64,000 bases of DNA, taken from NCBI GenBank assembly GCA_944470555.2, contig OX104134.1, positions 99,566,701-99,630,700 on the forward strand. Reading direction: 5' to 3'. A program made the translations under genes and the position numbers. Below are positions 12,060 through 25,300 of the stretch, piece by piece. This DNA comes from Heterobilharzia americana. Its lineage: Eukaryota; Platyhelminthes; Trematoda; Strigeidida; Schistosomatidae. Under the pieces are notes generated by a model that was given only the letters and a program-made list of their open reading frames with translations, had not been told where the DNA came from and ran no database searches. Within the stretch, counting starts at the first letter, position 1. Each line of letters opens with the position of its first letter.

Positions 12060-13340
12060 GCATTACTGCGTTATGGTCCAAGTTGTCACACTTCATATCA
12101 GCACATCATGTAACAAGACAATAAAATGGGAAATGAAGAAGGAAAGAAAAATCGATCGAAGAAAGTAGAAGTAGAAAGTAGTAAAACAGAAGAAGGAAGA
12201 ATGAGAAAATGATGAGAAAGAGCAAAGCAAGCATAGGAGTTAAGATGAGGCGAATACATGTATACATACACCTGCACCACTGACATCGGTTGTGATTCAT
12301 GTTATCATGTAGAGTGTCGAACCATTGGTTTCTCTTGTCCCATGAACCCCAATCAGCTAGTCTGCATCATGCTTGATGGTTGAAACGAACAGTGAATGAC
12401 TTGATGCATTGATGTTATGTTTTAGTGTGACTAGCCGTAGGCATTTTTGAGTGTGAGCGTACTTGGATGAATATAGTGGGATGATGTAGACTGTGGTTGG
12501 GCATTTGTAATACATGTTGCATCGATCTCAGTCGATGAAGATTCACAGCAGAAGCAGCAGCAGCAGCATCTAATTTAACGCTCCTCTCTAAAACTTTATA
12601 TCTAACTTCTGGGTTACTCACGTGGTGACACCATGAAACACAGACTATGTTACGAAGGCATAAAGGATAAACACTTGAAACCTTCTCATGTCTTCCACCT
12701 CCAATGGCCATGTTTCACAGTCATAGAGTAGAAGAGAGCAGACTACAACACAGTACACCCAACCCTTAATAGACAGTTGGATATCACGATGGCGACACGC
12801 ATAGCGTAAGAAGACAAAGTTCAACCGAGTTACCTTTTGTATCACTGAGCCAGCCACCATGGCTGATCCGACTTTTCAGATTAGTGAAGTGTTCAACGTG
12901 CTCAACCACTTCACTTTCCATTGTTAGCCAGAGTACCGTTAAATACCAGTCTGCATCGTGTCAGTGTCTTCACCTAACACGACTATGTTATCTGTGTATC
13001 CTATGTGTTCCGAAAATTCTCCCATAATTAAGTTAATTCCTGTGTAGTCAGTTGATGAGAAAGTCTGTGATAAAGTTGAATAAGAATGGAGAGAGTAGCC
13101 ATCCTCGACAGACACCACTCAATGTACACAACTCACCCGACATCTCACCATAGGTTGTAGCACATTCACAGGTGTTCGAGTAAAGAATCTTCGATCGGGT
13201 GATGTACTTACTTGGTACGCCAGTCAGTGAGAGACATTACCATGGGAGATTTCAATCGAGGGAGTTGAATGTCACTTTCAAGTCGAGAAATACAGCATTT
13301 GTCGGGCGTCGATAAGCGGTGTGAATATTTGTGGGAAAAA
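12060..13340 (-). mobile_element. LINE-B copy, inverted near-identical partner of 28.06-29.15 kb
   Basis: The minus strand encodes a decayed reverse transcriptase: ATFNS-like text near 13270, GYTDN (the usual YADD changed) near 13000, then [29 protein letters not shown] (12860-12645) and [27 protein letters not shown] (12711-12415). The 71-residue frame is identical to that at 28537-28752. The 3' end carries a pyrimidine-rich stretch (minus strand) that is missing from the 28-kb partner but present at 35.1 kb. Confidence 0.85.
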
Positions 13341-13344
13341 ATGT

Positions 13345-16300
13345 TTAGCGAAGAGTGACAGAAGCGAAAAATAATTTAAAGAAAAACTGAATTATCACTC
13401 TGCTTGCATTGACTCACCATTACAGTGCAGAGTGAGTTTTAAAATCCTATATAGGTGTTACTTGGTTGAAGGTAATTGACAGGAAGCCCTGTTTGGTCTA
13501 GGCTCATGCTTGTTGACACTAGTGAGTAAGACGTTTCGGCAAGTATGAAGGGACTGATTTCCCTCCCCCCCCCCCTGAGCTTCCAACCCACGCCACCCGT
13601 TGCTCCATTCAATGACGATACCCCTGAGGCATCTAATATAGCTCTATGTGGAGAAACAAGTTGATTACAGAATCGTTGCTGATTGCTTCAAAACCTAACA
13701 CGTGTAACTGGAGTGATTCGTCATCACATATTACAAATGTTTGGAAATGGAAAGTAAAATATAAGATTGAAGAACTGTTGAACTGTATAAATGATGCTTG
13801 AAAGTTATGCGATTACTTTGATATGATTATGAGGAATACAGTATGCTGGAAAAATCATCCAGTAAGTAGTACTTTATCACTTTTTGCGTTTACAAATGAA
13901 CAATCTAACATTATTGCTAACACTACCTTCCTAGTGTTGGTTAGTGTAATATTTTATGTGCAAGTTGTAATCCCTTTCGAAATAACAGCTGAAAGTTGGA
14001 TAAACTCAACAACCATATCCTAATTTTCAGGACTAGATAATATAAAATTAGTTGGCTTTCAGTGATCAGTCTAACCCTGTGCCACAGAAGGTTAGTCGAG
14101 AACTGAATATCTTAATGGTAACGTCATTGACTAGCATACTAGGTGATACAAGTTCGAATCCCTCTGCGTTGCAAATATACCTTGCTGACAAGTTCCAACA
14201 AGCTTAAAGCCTAAATAAAGCATGTTTTCCTATTGCCGACTACCTACAACTTTTCAACTGCTTCAGTTGATGAATTACACTGTTTGAAAGATAGTTTTCG
14301 AATAGGACGGAGAAGGTTCTACGTCGGTGCTACTCCTGCTAACTGCCTACTACGCAACTCAATACAGAAGTTTCAATCATATCATTTTACTAATTAACAA
14401 TCTACAGACTTAACATTACAGTTTCATAGTTTTTTTTTCCTAGTGAGCTTAATTTTTATTGCAACATAATTCGATTTGACGCCTCATAATGGAGTTATTT
14501 ATAAATCTGTATGAAAAGCAACGATCGCATGCCAACAGATAGGTCAGCACAGACATACAAGAAGTCAACATTATTTCTTTGGATAATATAAAACAAAGAA
14601 AGAACTGTGAACAATACATTACTACTCAGTGAAATTATTATTATTATTCCCCCTTCAATTACTATTCATCTGCAGAATTAGTTTAAAACATAAAAAACAC
14701 GTAAAATAAAGGAGAAAAAACAACAAGAACAACAACACAAATATAACACCGAAAAAACTGTATGTAGTGAAGACAAGAAGCAAACACGCAAACTGCGTAC
14801 AATCTGTGAATGAATGAAAACTTCCCAATGATTACTCTTAGGTTAGTTAAGTATAAGAGCACAGATATCTATCATTTGTTTGTAATTTCCTGTTCATCCC
14901 CACCCTCTCTGTATTTCTTTTGTGCGCCCATATGAAAGTTTACTCTGTGCACCAGTACAGAGAAACAGAAAGTGAAATATATAAAGTTAAAAAAATATCA
15001 ACAGAAAACACTTGTCTCTTTCATACTGCTTCAAATCACTTCTTCTCCGGCATACATAGATAAATTTAGTTACACAGTACAATCCTGTCTTCATCTGAGA
15101 TCTGTATAATCAAAATCATAACAAGTAAAAAAGAACCGAACAATAATGATTGGTCTGTTATTAAAGCAAACAATGCTGAAGAAGAAGAAGATAGGAAGCA
15201 ATTACAAGATTGTTGGGGGGGGGGGGGGGAGAAACGAGGCTAGTAGAAAGAGTAAATTGTGAATCGATTGAAAAGAAACGCTATAGCATGAATGATGAAT
15301 GAATGCTTTCCACATCTCTATTCAAACACACAAATTAACATTATTTACAAATATATCACTAAATAGTGAATAAGGTTAAGCAATAAAATGACGCCGTTAA
15401 AAAAACGCTGTTTACAAACAAAGGAGAAGATTATTCATACAATACTGAACTAACACTAACACACAGAGAGAGAGAGAATGCATAAAGAAAGGTGATACAA
15501 CACACGCCTAGACAACAATCTTTCTATTCAATACAGTATTTCATCTTTAAAATAACTATGTACAATTTTGTAGAAACAAAAAGTGTGTTTTTTCAAGTGA
15601 GATATTACAGTTCTTTACATCATTGAAAAGTAGACTTGAAATTAACAAGTGAGTTGCTTTGACCACAAGATGACAAATTCCTAATTATTATTTCTCATAC
15701 TACAAAAATATACTCAAGAAAGACGATATAGACAATTATATCTTTATGCTTACTTGCATGCCGATTCACGTAATCACCTGCATCTTCAGACATTTCCTCT
15801 TCTATATAGATCTATACAAGCTATCAATAGACAGTGAGATGAAAAGAATCTTTCAATGACTGAGTAGGATTCTATGCAGTGTTATATGTGGTAAACCAAT
15901 ATTTTGAAGGATCCGTTGTCAATGACACTTGATTCACCTTCTTCGAAGCATAGTTATAATCACTGTCGTCATGTGTGTTCAAACACACACACAAAATTTA
16001 TGCGATTAAATGTTATTTTTGCGTCAACATTTATTTAAGACATTTATAAGTGGAATGGGATGAGAACGACAGTTGAGTAAAAGAGATCACATTTCCTATT
16101 GACGTACACTACTCAGATTCCCATCACGATTATAACGCTAAACATCCAAGTAATTCGTGAAATAATTAGAGTAGGATTACAACGAAGATGACGGTGATCA
16201 GTAGCCCCCATTAGAGATGAAGTAAAATACCAAACAGTAAAAGCAATTTTCTCCTGCAAACACTGAAGACAACACATAGATATATACATTTAAAAAAAAA

Positions 16301-17089
16301 AGCGGGAAAAGGAAATAATAACAATGAGGAAAGATTATTTATGAGCAACTTTAACAAGTGTAAATTTCTAACTTCTGCTTTCTACACAACTGTGATTAGT
16401 TTCTGTGATCTTCAGAAGGTTATTGGACACATGTGAGTTTTGTGGGATGTTTTCTCTTTCAGCTTACTGTCAATTTTGTCTCCTTTTTGTAGAGGTGGCA
16501 CATAAAGTGTATCTATGTTAAACATTAAGTCGACAATTTATGTTTATTTCTTTGTTTTCATGCATTAGGATGACCTATCTACACCTCGTAACGCGTACAT
16601 TCTTTCCTAACCTGTCAATTCATACAAGTAACCGATTCCAACAAATCGGTAAGGATAGTGCAAACCACCAACCTCCAAGAATGAGGTATATGATACACAG
16701 GTATACAGTGATTCTTTCTAAGAAAATAAGATGACGCTTAAAAATTTATGAAAACCACCTGACATACGCATATAAGGAGATTATAGTTACCAGAAACTCT
16801 ACTGTTGCTAAGCTAACATGTATCACTGTTGTTACAAATATGCGACTGAGATTAAGAGAAACTAAGTTTCTTTGGTGTAACGAAGGTCAGCATATATATT
16901 CAACCAGCATTAATCCACTTTACGGACACTAGAGAATGAAGACATCGCAATAAAAGCAAGCATGCCAGACATTCATTCAACTTTATCTAAATAGTATCCT
17001 CGCAACGGGGAACCTTCCTTACATCGATCCTACTGATATGAAAAATTAACCCGTTAATACAGAAGCAAAAATAGCTGTTTACTAATGCT
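13345..17089. other. AT-rich DNA downstream of DLG, simple repeats, possible SINE remnants
   Basis: A C run (13565-13575), a G run of about 15 (15215-15229) and AAC/ATT-rich tracts occur. 13440-13540 and 14120-14220 contain phrases like CTTGCTGACAAGTTCCAACAAGC and GTTCGAATCCC that also appear near 25.07 and 33.15 kb, so a decayed retroposon family may be present. No exon recognised; a 64-residue frame at 16540-16734 is unassigned. Confidence 0.4.
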
Positions 17090-17150
17090 TCAGCAAAGAG
17101 GACTCTTTTCAATGAATTTATATTTTCAAGCTGTACATTCGCTTATTGTT
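17090..17150 (-). repeat. Short repeat family D, copy 1
   Basis: It contains the family signature (minus strand GAATGTACAGCTTGAAAATA.., ATTCATTGAAAAGAG). Other copies are at about 18075, 20245, 21750 and 25862. Confidence 0.65.
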
Positions 17151-17209
17151 AAATATTATTACCACCATTATTATCATTTCAACCCCCTAGAGATAATAGT
17201 CTTTAAATA

Positions 17210-18002
17210 TTATATATATGAACGTAGAGAAGACAGAGGTGATGAAGATACCCAACCAACAACAACAACAAGCGCCATCAATAATAGAAGTCTAAAGGAA
17301 GTTGTCTCTTTCACCTACCTACCTAGGCAGCATCGTCTGAATTACAGGCGGTGGCGGTAGCACGGATGAGGATGTTAAAGCCAGTCAGAATTGGAAAGAC
17401 AGCAAGATAGGCCTTCATTAATCTGAAATCAGTGTGGAGACCTACCCCACCCCACTGCACTCCACTGTACTGCACTGCACTGGACCCAGCATACAGCGTG
17501 AACAAGATCCAGATTTTCAACACTGAGTCAGTCAAGTCAGTCAGTGCTTCTATGTGATGGTTGAGAGACTTGGTGGTGGGTTACGAAAAGAATTTCCAAC
17601 AAACAACTGGAGACATACATGAACAGCTGCCACCTGCACTCACTCGATACTGAAGATCAGATGGCCAGAATAATAAGAATAACCAACCAGGAACTCACTC
17701 TGGCCTGCCAACCAACCAACCAAGAACCTATCACCCAAGAAATATGCAGACGACGAAAGTGGAGATGAACTGAAGTGGATATACACTGAGAAGACCATTT
17801 GGGGACATCACGCACCAGGCCAGATGCTCGAGTGGAAGCCAAATGGAAAACGACGAGTTGTGGCGTGACATGGAGGAGATGGTGTGACGAAGAAATGAAA
17901 GCTTATGAATAGAGATAGAGCCAGGTTAAGAAAACTGCAGAGAAGAGTGAAATGGCGACGTGCTACGAAGCTCTATGTTCCTCTAGCAACCCAAAGGACA
18001 AG

Positions 18003-18006
<4 letters not shown>
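17210..18006 (+). mobile_element. LINE-A 3' fragment, inverted partner of 6.59-7.40 kb
   Basis: Plus frames carry the LINE-A C-terminal text (EKTEVMKIPNQ..., [27 protein letters not shown]) with stops and shifts, ending in CCAAAGGACAAGTAAT. It shares with the 7-kb copy the same CACTG-rich insertion (17455-17480), so both come from one source copy. Confidence 0.8.

Positions 18007-18074
<68 letters not shown>
18006..18074. repeat. (TA)n microsatellite grown from LINE-A tail
   Basis: About 34 TA units begin exactly where the LINE-A 3' end (GGACAAGTAAT) stops, where other copies carry AAT repeats. Confidence 0.85.
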
Positions 18075-18077
<3 letters not shown>

Positions 18078-18180
18078 GAATGTACAGCTTGAGAATAAAT
18101 CCGTTGAAGAGAGTCCTCTCTTCACTGAATATTTTGTTTTTGATATCAGTATGGGAATTATGAATGTACTAGGTTTCGCA
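18075..18180 (+). repeat. Short repeat family D, copy 2
   Basis: It reads ACGAATGTACAGCTTGAGAA, then TTCACTGAATATTTTG and ATGGGAATTATG. It lies on the opposite strand to the copy at 17.1 kb, so the two bracket the LINE-A copy as inverted repeats. Confidence 0.65.
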
Positions 18181-19077
18181 TAGACTATAAGCTTATCATA
18201 TATGTTTAGATACTAGTATAATTGCCAAAAAGTCTGTAGTATTGTATTCTCAGCCTCTTTAAGGCATCCTTCGTGCTGCCTATGCACTAATACATGTGAA
18301 ATTCTATGCTTCTCATCTTTCCTTTACTAGGACATTCACAGAGTCTACTTTAATGAAAAATAAGCATAAAATTTATTATTTTTTAAAATGTTAATCACTA
18401 ATATTGTAATTTGCTTACCTTACACTGAAACAGCTTGAAAAACTTATTTGTTGTTTGAACATAACTGCAGTATACGAGTGAACACACACACACACAGACA
18501 ACAGCAATTGTAGCACAGTCTAGGGAAGCATGGTAGTGACTTTCTTCAAAATTAACTTCATGTAGGAAATAGTCTAAAAAAATATACTTCAGTATTTCTT
18601 CTTTTTCTTTCAAAATACAAACAATTCACAAACAAACTATTCTACTTGCTATTGAAACATGACAACAACTGAAAGGCTTGTCTTCGTTACTAGAATCTAC
18701 GGTCTTTACAGTCACTGTTATCTTAAAGGTGACCGCACAAATATAACGAATTCAAATAAAAGTGGGATTTAAAATAACATACAAAATTGTAAAGAAACTG
18801 TAAAAAGCAGTTCTCTAATTAGGATTAATTCATGCGCATTTTTTTTAAAAAGAAAATGGAAAAAAAAAAGGATAAAAGATAGTGTTAGCAAAGCAGTATA
18901 ATAGACACAGGTGTCAGATAAGAGAATATAGAGATAAACAATACAATTGTAAGTAATTACAAAAGATGCGTACTATTCATCATAGGATGGTTATTAAAAG
19001 AGTTTCCCTCCTTTCCTGAAACCCCCCACCCTTCCCATAACTCACAGAAAATAAGTTGAAGTTAAGCGTAGAAAACA
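18181..19077 (-). other. dlg: Probable DLG 3' untranslated region
   Basis: This follows the DLG stop codon on the minus strand, is AT-rich and has no other gene call. Possible polyadenylation motifs (AATAAA on the minus strand, TTTATT on plus) occur near 18370, but none can be chosen from sequence alone. A short (CA)n run sits at 18481-18496. Confidence 0.35.
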
Positions 19078-19382
19078 TTAGTTACGATTGTTGTATTGTA
19101 TTGGATAAACAGTGGAATTGACAAAGGATGATGATGATGCTGGCGGTAAGACACTACTACTTCTACTACTACCACTACCATTGATAATATAATTGTGATC
19201 ATTATTACTTCGAGTTGACAATAATTGATCATGATTATCAATAATTGATGGACTAGTTAAACACTGAGCATGAGCACGGGTAGATAATGCAGATGGTACC
19301 CAAATTATAGGACCAACATGATTTTCAACATATTTGTTAACTGAAGATAATAGATTCTCGATATTGTCATATGTTATAATAG
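19078..19382 (-). CDS. dlg: DLG terminal coding exon with extended Ser/Asn-rich tail
   Basis: The acceptor is a long pyrimidine tract (CTTTTTTTCCTTTTTTACAG). The exon opens in phase 1 with [20 protein letters not shown] and then GPIIWVPS, the standard end of DLG GK domains (IKQIIED..GHYIWVPS). In typical DLG proteins the chain stops within about ten residues of WVPS. Here it runs about 70 more residues, rich in Ser, Asn and His, including serine runs, and ends at a TAA at 19080-19078. The tail has no recognised domain and no clear PDZ ligand at its end (YNNRN). Confidence 0.9.
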
Positions 19383-22300
19383 CTGTAAAAAGGAAAAAAA
19401 GACAGAATATTCATTATAAAGTTAATATTATGCAGAGTAAAAGTTCAAGGATTCCATAATAAATTAGTTCATTTGATGTAGCCAACTGTGTTCTAGTATT
19501 ATTGAATAATTCTTGTTGTAACATTGAAAAATACCCAACCAACAACAAGTATCAATCGCCATTAACGGGAGAAACCTAAAGGAAGTAGTCTCTTTCACGT
19601 ACACCTACCTAGGCAGCATCGTTTCAATTACAGGGGGCAGGACACACCAGGACCGGAAAGACAGCAAGACAGGCTTTCATTAATTTGAAATCAGTGTGGA
19701 GATCTACTGCACTCACAACAAAGAACAAGATCCAGATTTTCAACATCAAGTCAGCGATGCTAAGTGGCTCGGAGACTTGGTGTGTCACGAAAATCATTTC
19801 CAACAAACTACAGACATTCATCAACAACTGCCACCTATGCTGGCTCCATACTGAAGATCAGATGGCCAGAATAAGAAGAATAAGCAACAAGGAACTCATT
19901 CTGGCTTGTCAACGAACCAACCAAGAACCTATCACCCAAGAAATATGCACTGGAAGGAAGTGGAGATACATTGAGCAGACACTGAGAAGGCCGACTGGGA
20001 ACATCATGCAACAGGCCAGGCCAGACCGTCAAGTGGAATCCAAAGGGGAAACGAATTGGGCGACCGATGGTGATATGGAGGTGATTGTGCGACGAAGAAA
20101 TGAAACCTTGTGGGCAGTGGTGGAGACAGGTTAGGAGGACTGAACAGAAGTGAGTGAAATGGAGATGTGCTACTGAAGCCTTGTGTTCCATTAGGAACTT
20201 AACGGACAAATAGTATAATAATACTAATAACAATAATTTTAACATTAAGAACAAGATATTCAGTGAAAAGAACTGTTTTCAACGAATTTATTTTCAAGCT
20301 GTACATTCGTATATATGTATGATAGTTGACAAAGCTTGAAAGATCTTTTGTTGAGGTGCACATTTAATGTCCAATCTAGTTTCAATAATGAAATCTTTAT
20401 ACAGAAAGGTGGACTTGCAGTAGAGTCAACATTGAAATCACTATTAACAGACTTTTTCATGTCAAAACTAAAGAATATTCAACTTCGCCAAGCTATCAGC
20501 CCTGAAGTTCACCACAGAGAAGGAATCAGAATCAACTATTCGTTTTCTTTATGTGCTTCCCATCACACACAAGAATGGATTCCTGAAAAGATCTATCTAC
20601 AGAAAAGCAACGTAGAACGAACAACAAACTAATTTTTATATTTGAGTACCTGTCAACAGAAAAACAAATCTTATTTACTCTTTGCCTGCTATCGAATAAG
20701 AAATATCTGTAGTGAAGATTGTATTGCTCAAGAGCTATCGTTTTCAAAAAGCACACTTGTTAAAAAATAGTTACCCGTGGCGTTTAAATGATAAAAGTAT
20801 GCGAGAAAGAAATACCAAACCATCAGTCACCCACGAGGTTTCAAAGAAAACATTGTTCATGAACCTAGAACTTACAGATGATGAAGCAACACATGTATTC
20901 AAGAATCTTCGATGCAAATCAATCAACGAAACGTTCTTCGCAGCAAGACTTCAGTTGACTTTTACTAGCTCTAAACTATTCTCCGTTTGTGTTCAAGGTA
21001 ACCTTCCTCGTTTCACTGCATCTATTTGCATCTATCAGTTCACCTACTCTTGTCGAGCAACGGGTACATCGGTCGTAGCTACAGAATGATTTCTACACAC
21101 ATATACGACATACATGTTCCTACTTAGCTTTATAAAAGTCAAAGAAAGTCTGTTAGAAGTCCTATTCTACAACATTTCATTGATTTCCATCACTTAACAA
21201 ACCAACACAAATCTTTATCAAATTCACCTAAACCTTCCACTTTTTCTTCATTTCCAACTGCTTAAACTAGTGGAGGCTTTACCTATTCATGAACTTAAAC
21301 CTGATCTGTGTGTATAAAAGCAGTATGTACAGTAGTCACAATGTTTTACCATGGCGATAACATTCTCCCTAACCCCCATTAGTTTATTTTATCACTACTA
21401 TCGTTATTATAATTGCCTTTACTCCGATTAATTTCCAATATTATTACACTTAATTATCTTAACCTTATTAGAAAACATTGAAATCATTTTGACCAACTTG
21501 TCTAATCTTATTACATAATACTTAATTGACTTACCACTTCGATGAATTTCTTCGCCCCGTTTCTCAGTTATACACCTTCCATGAACCATTCCATATATTC
21601 AGTAATCTACTTTGTTACCATTCATACTTCAAATGTTATCATGTTATCATAAATACCTATGTCATTATCCATTTTATTATCAATGTCATCATCATCATCA
21701 TGACAAAGTGTTTAGTTCTCCTCACAGGATATACTCATTCAAATATATCATATATATACGAATGTACAGCTTGAAAATAAATTCATTGAAACGTGCCTCT
21801 TCCCTGAATATCTTCTTCTTCATGTTGCAATGGGAATCATTAAATTATTAGAAATGTCCACAGTGAAACAGTATCATTGACTGGATGACATTTGAATGTA
21901 ATCTATTGTCCATATTTTTTTGAAGTGACTCCTGAACATTGACATATCGTTTATATAGTTAGAATGCTCTTGCCTCCTCCTGTGTGATAACAGCAGCAGA
22001 ACTTTCCATACATCCAGGATAGGTGTAAAATCATTTCGATTGCATATATTTCGTGTTGATTCTATAAACAACGATTCGGTTATCAATTTCTTCCTTCAGT
22101 CAACTAAGTGTGTGTGCTATTGCGTGCAGAGTATAGTAGAGATATTTTGTAAATTTCTCAACTCATTAGGATCTACTAAACTTAGCTAAATCAAGATTAG
22201 TAGATCTTAATAAGATGAGAAATTTAGAAAACAGGTCTGCTATAGCTCTGCATGCAATTACACACATTCCCACAATATGGGGTGGGATACAACCACAGTA

Positions 22301-25300
22301 TCAAAAACAAACTGAGTTGAGTGAAGAGAGAGAGAGAGAGATTAATAACCAAATCGTTGTTTATCAAATCAACATGAAATACATGTAGTGGAAATGGTTT
22401 TACACCTGTCCTAGATATATGGAAGACTTTACTATCGTTATGACAAAGGAAGAGTCGAGAGTATTGGAATTATATAAACTGTATCAAAGTTGGGGAGTCA
22501 CTTGAAAGGAATATGGATCATAAATTGTATCCGAAAGGTTATCCAGTCAATGATACTGTTTCACTGTATGACATTTGTAATAAAGGAGACAAGTCTACTA
22601 TCAACAGTCAGTGTAGTGATATGTTAGTTGTTCATCATCAGCCTTCTCATTAACTGTCTTCTCAGATCTCTACATCCATTTTCAATATTCATCTGTCAAG
22701 TGAGAATTTTTAGTAAAATCAACTAGTTTCAAGTTAAGCCCATAGAACAACTCTTCAGTACATACATTTAAGTATCAACCGTAAATGAGTTAATTTGTCA
22801 CTACCTGTCTTTCTTCCAACCTCTATTTGATTTCTCTTCACTAATCTTTTGGTTTATAAAATAAGCACAATCTGACCCTTCATAAATCATCTTGTTATTG
22901 TATGAAATGTCATTTCATAAAGGATTAGTTGTTTATGAAGGTGAATTAACTTGAAATATATGAGTTAGATAGTCCTGTCAATGCAATGGGTCATGGTAAA
23001 TATCATGTACCTGAATAATTGTATGAGATAAAGATTTGTAGTAGACATTATTTATTGATTTTCCTTATATATCGTCAGTTGAATAAGTTCACTATCTTTG
23101 ATAAAACTCAACTAATATACTACTGTAAGGAAGTTCATAAGATGATTATCGTTGATACACAATGTAAACAGTCATGGAAGAGTTGTTTACTTGATAAGTA
23201 ATGAAACTATTAAGTTGCTAATCGTGATGAAATTTCGGCAATTACATATGCAGCATGACAGCCTTGTTAAGTGTTTCAAAACTTTGGGCTACTTTATTCT
23301 AGTGTTCGATATTTACAGTCAGTTGTTGGTACTTACGGGCACCCTTAGAAAGGCATATTGTAGGATTTGTGGAGGTGTGACCATTGGTTTAGGGAGATGA
23401 CTTTCAACCAGTGGGCTCGTGGTTCAGACGGCGCTCCACCTATCTAAGTTTGGACAATCATTGCCCTCACACGCTAGATATGGTTCATTGTCTACTCCAC
23501 AAATATGTACAAGGTTGCTGGATGAATTTTCATTTTTTTTTCTGACTCGATATCTTAGCATTTACGAGACTTATGTTCATTGAGAAATTATGACTGGTGT
23601 ATGAATAAGTCAGCAATGAGTTACCTAATTATGTGTCTACTCCTTGGTGTTTAACACTAGTAATTTATCTTCTCGTGATAAAAATCTTATGCTTGAACGT
23701 AGCTGCTTTGTTGGTCAGAAATGAGTAATTTTTTCGAATTGAAAAGTGACTGAATCTTGGCACTTTTGTAACTCTGATGATATATATTATGATGGCAGCT
23801 GCAAAGTATAGCTTAGCTCTGAAACCGCCACTAGCTGAATGACAGTTGTATTTTACTGTCTCAGAGATATGTATTGAAAGTAAGATCTGTTGGGATGGCC
23901 GTACTTCTAATCGAATAAGCCAATGATTGTCTTTTTGATTTTATTTGCTTTGTAATGGTTAGTAGTGGAATCGAAAGTGTCTCTTTCATCCTGTTTGGGA
24001 CTCATTGTCACCTGGATATACCTGCACCCTAGTGGATGACGCTGTTCCTACCTGAACTTAAATCCGGCACCCAAACATCAGAGAGTTATCCAGTGTGTAA
24101 CAAGAGAGAGTTACCACTTGTTGTTGGTGCTTGTAATTTTCCGCTGATTTTCACTTTTCATGGTATATTGGCCCCTTGAATGGATGCCTTGATATTTATT
24201 AAAGTCTTATCTTGATATTATTTCCCTGTTGGTGGCTAGCAGTTAGGTTGGGAACTCGCGTTCCTTCCTATTTATTTCGAGGATCGATCAATTCTTTCCA
24301 GTATAACAATCAACGAAAGATTATGAGCGTCAGTAAATAACAAATGAAGCATTGTACGGGCTGTGTAAAAGGTGTCAGTCAGCTGGAAATCAATCAGGCG
24401 AAACAATAATCAGACATGAGGTCAACAGCTTAAGTTGAACGATGACAATAGGTATAAATGTCAACCTCTGATGAGAAGAAGGACAGGTGACCAATACCCA
24501 GAAGGTAATAACGTACAAAGTTGGCAAATTCCCTTTGTATGAACAATCATGCAACCTGAAAATGCTTCACTTCTATGTGAAGTGAGTGCTGACGAATTCG
24601 CCTAGCCTTGTGATGCAAAGTCCGAGAAGAGAGCTGAAAACTCGAAGAACACCAAGCGAAGTTTGGTGTGCTGATGATGTTGTGTAGAATGTCACTGAAA
24701 GCTAGCTTCACGATGAAGCCATCGAGTTTAGTGGACAGAAACCATCAAAAATAATCATCTTTATCTGTGTAATTAGCTGGCGTATTCTGAGGTCGAAGAA
24801 TACATGTGATCAGTGAAGTAATATGCTTAGGTTGTCATAAAAGACAGTGAATTCGCAGATCATGTGGATATACTAGCCATGAAGAATAGCTACAATGAAG
24901 TGTGAAGCACAGATTGGGGCTGGAAATTTGCACTTCCACTATTACTGTCTTCAGTGAGTGACTGAAGTATTTAGCTAGTTGTTGCTCCATCCAGTTTAGT
25001 GAACAGAATACTATCAAAAAGTAATCATCTTTATCTGGGTAATTACCTGGCCTATTCTAAATACGCCTTGCTGACGCGTTGCAATAAGCACGAAACTTAG
25101 GTCCTAGGCTTCCCGCTGATTGTCTCAACCACTAAGCGGTAAATCAACCGAGTATTGTGTAGTAGATCAAAATGATTTCAATGTTTTCTAATAAGGTTTA
25201 GATAATTAAGTGTAATAATATTGGAAATTAATCGGAGTAAAGGTAATTTTAATAACAATAGTAGTGGTAAAGAAAGGATACAAAGGTTAGATTAACTATG

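Noticed and set aside
12541..12569. Poly-alanine coding repeat (GCA/GCT run) as a host low-complexity protein
   Set aside because: It is a small trinucleotide growth inside a LINE-B C-terminal frame, copied at 28.83 kb.
17905..18183. 92-residue open frame through IYIYIY
   Set aside because: It is a translated (TA)n microsatellite between a LINE-A end and repeat D.
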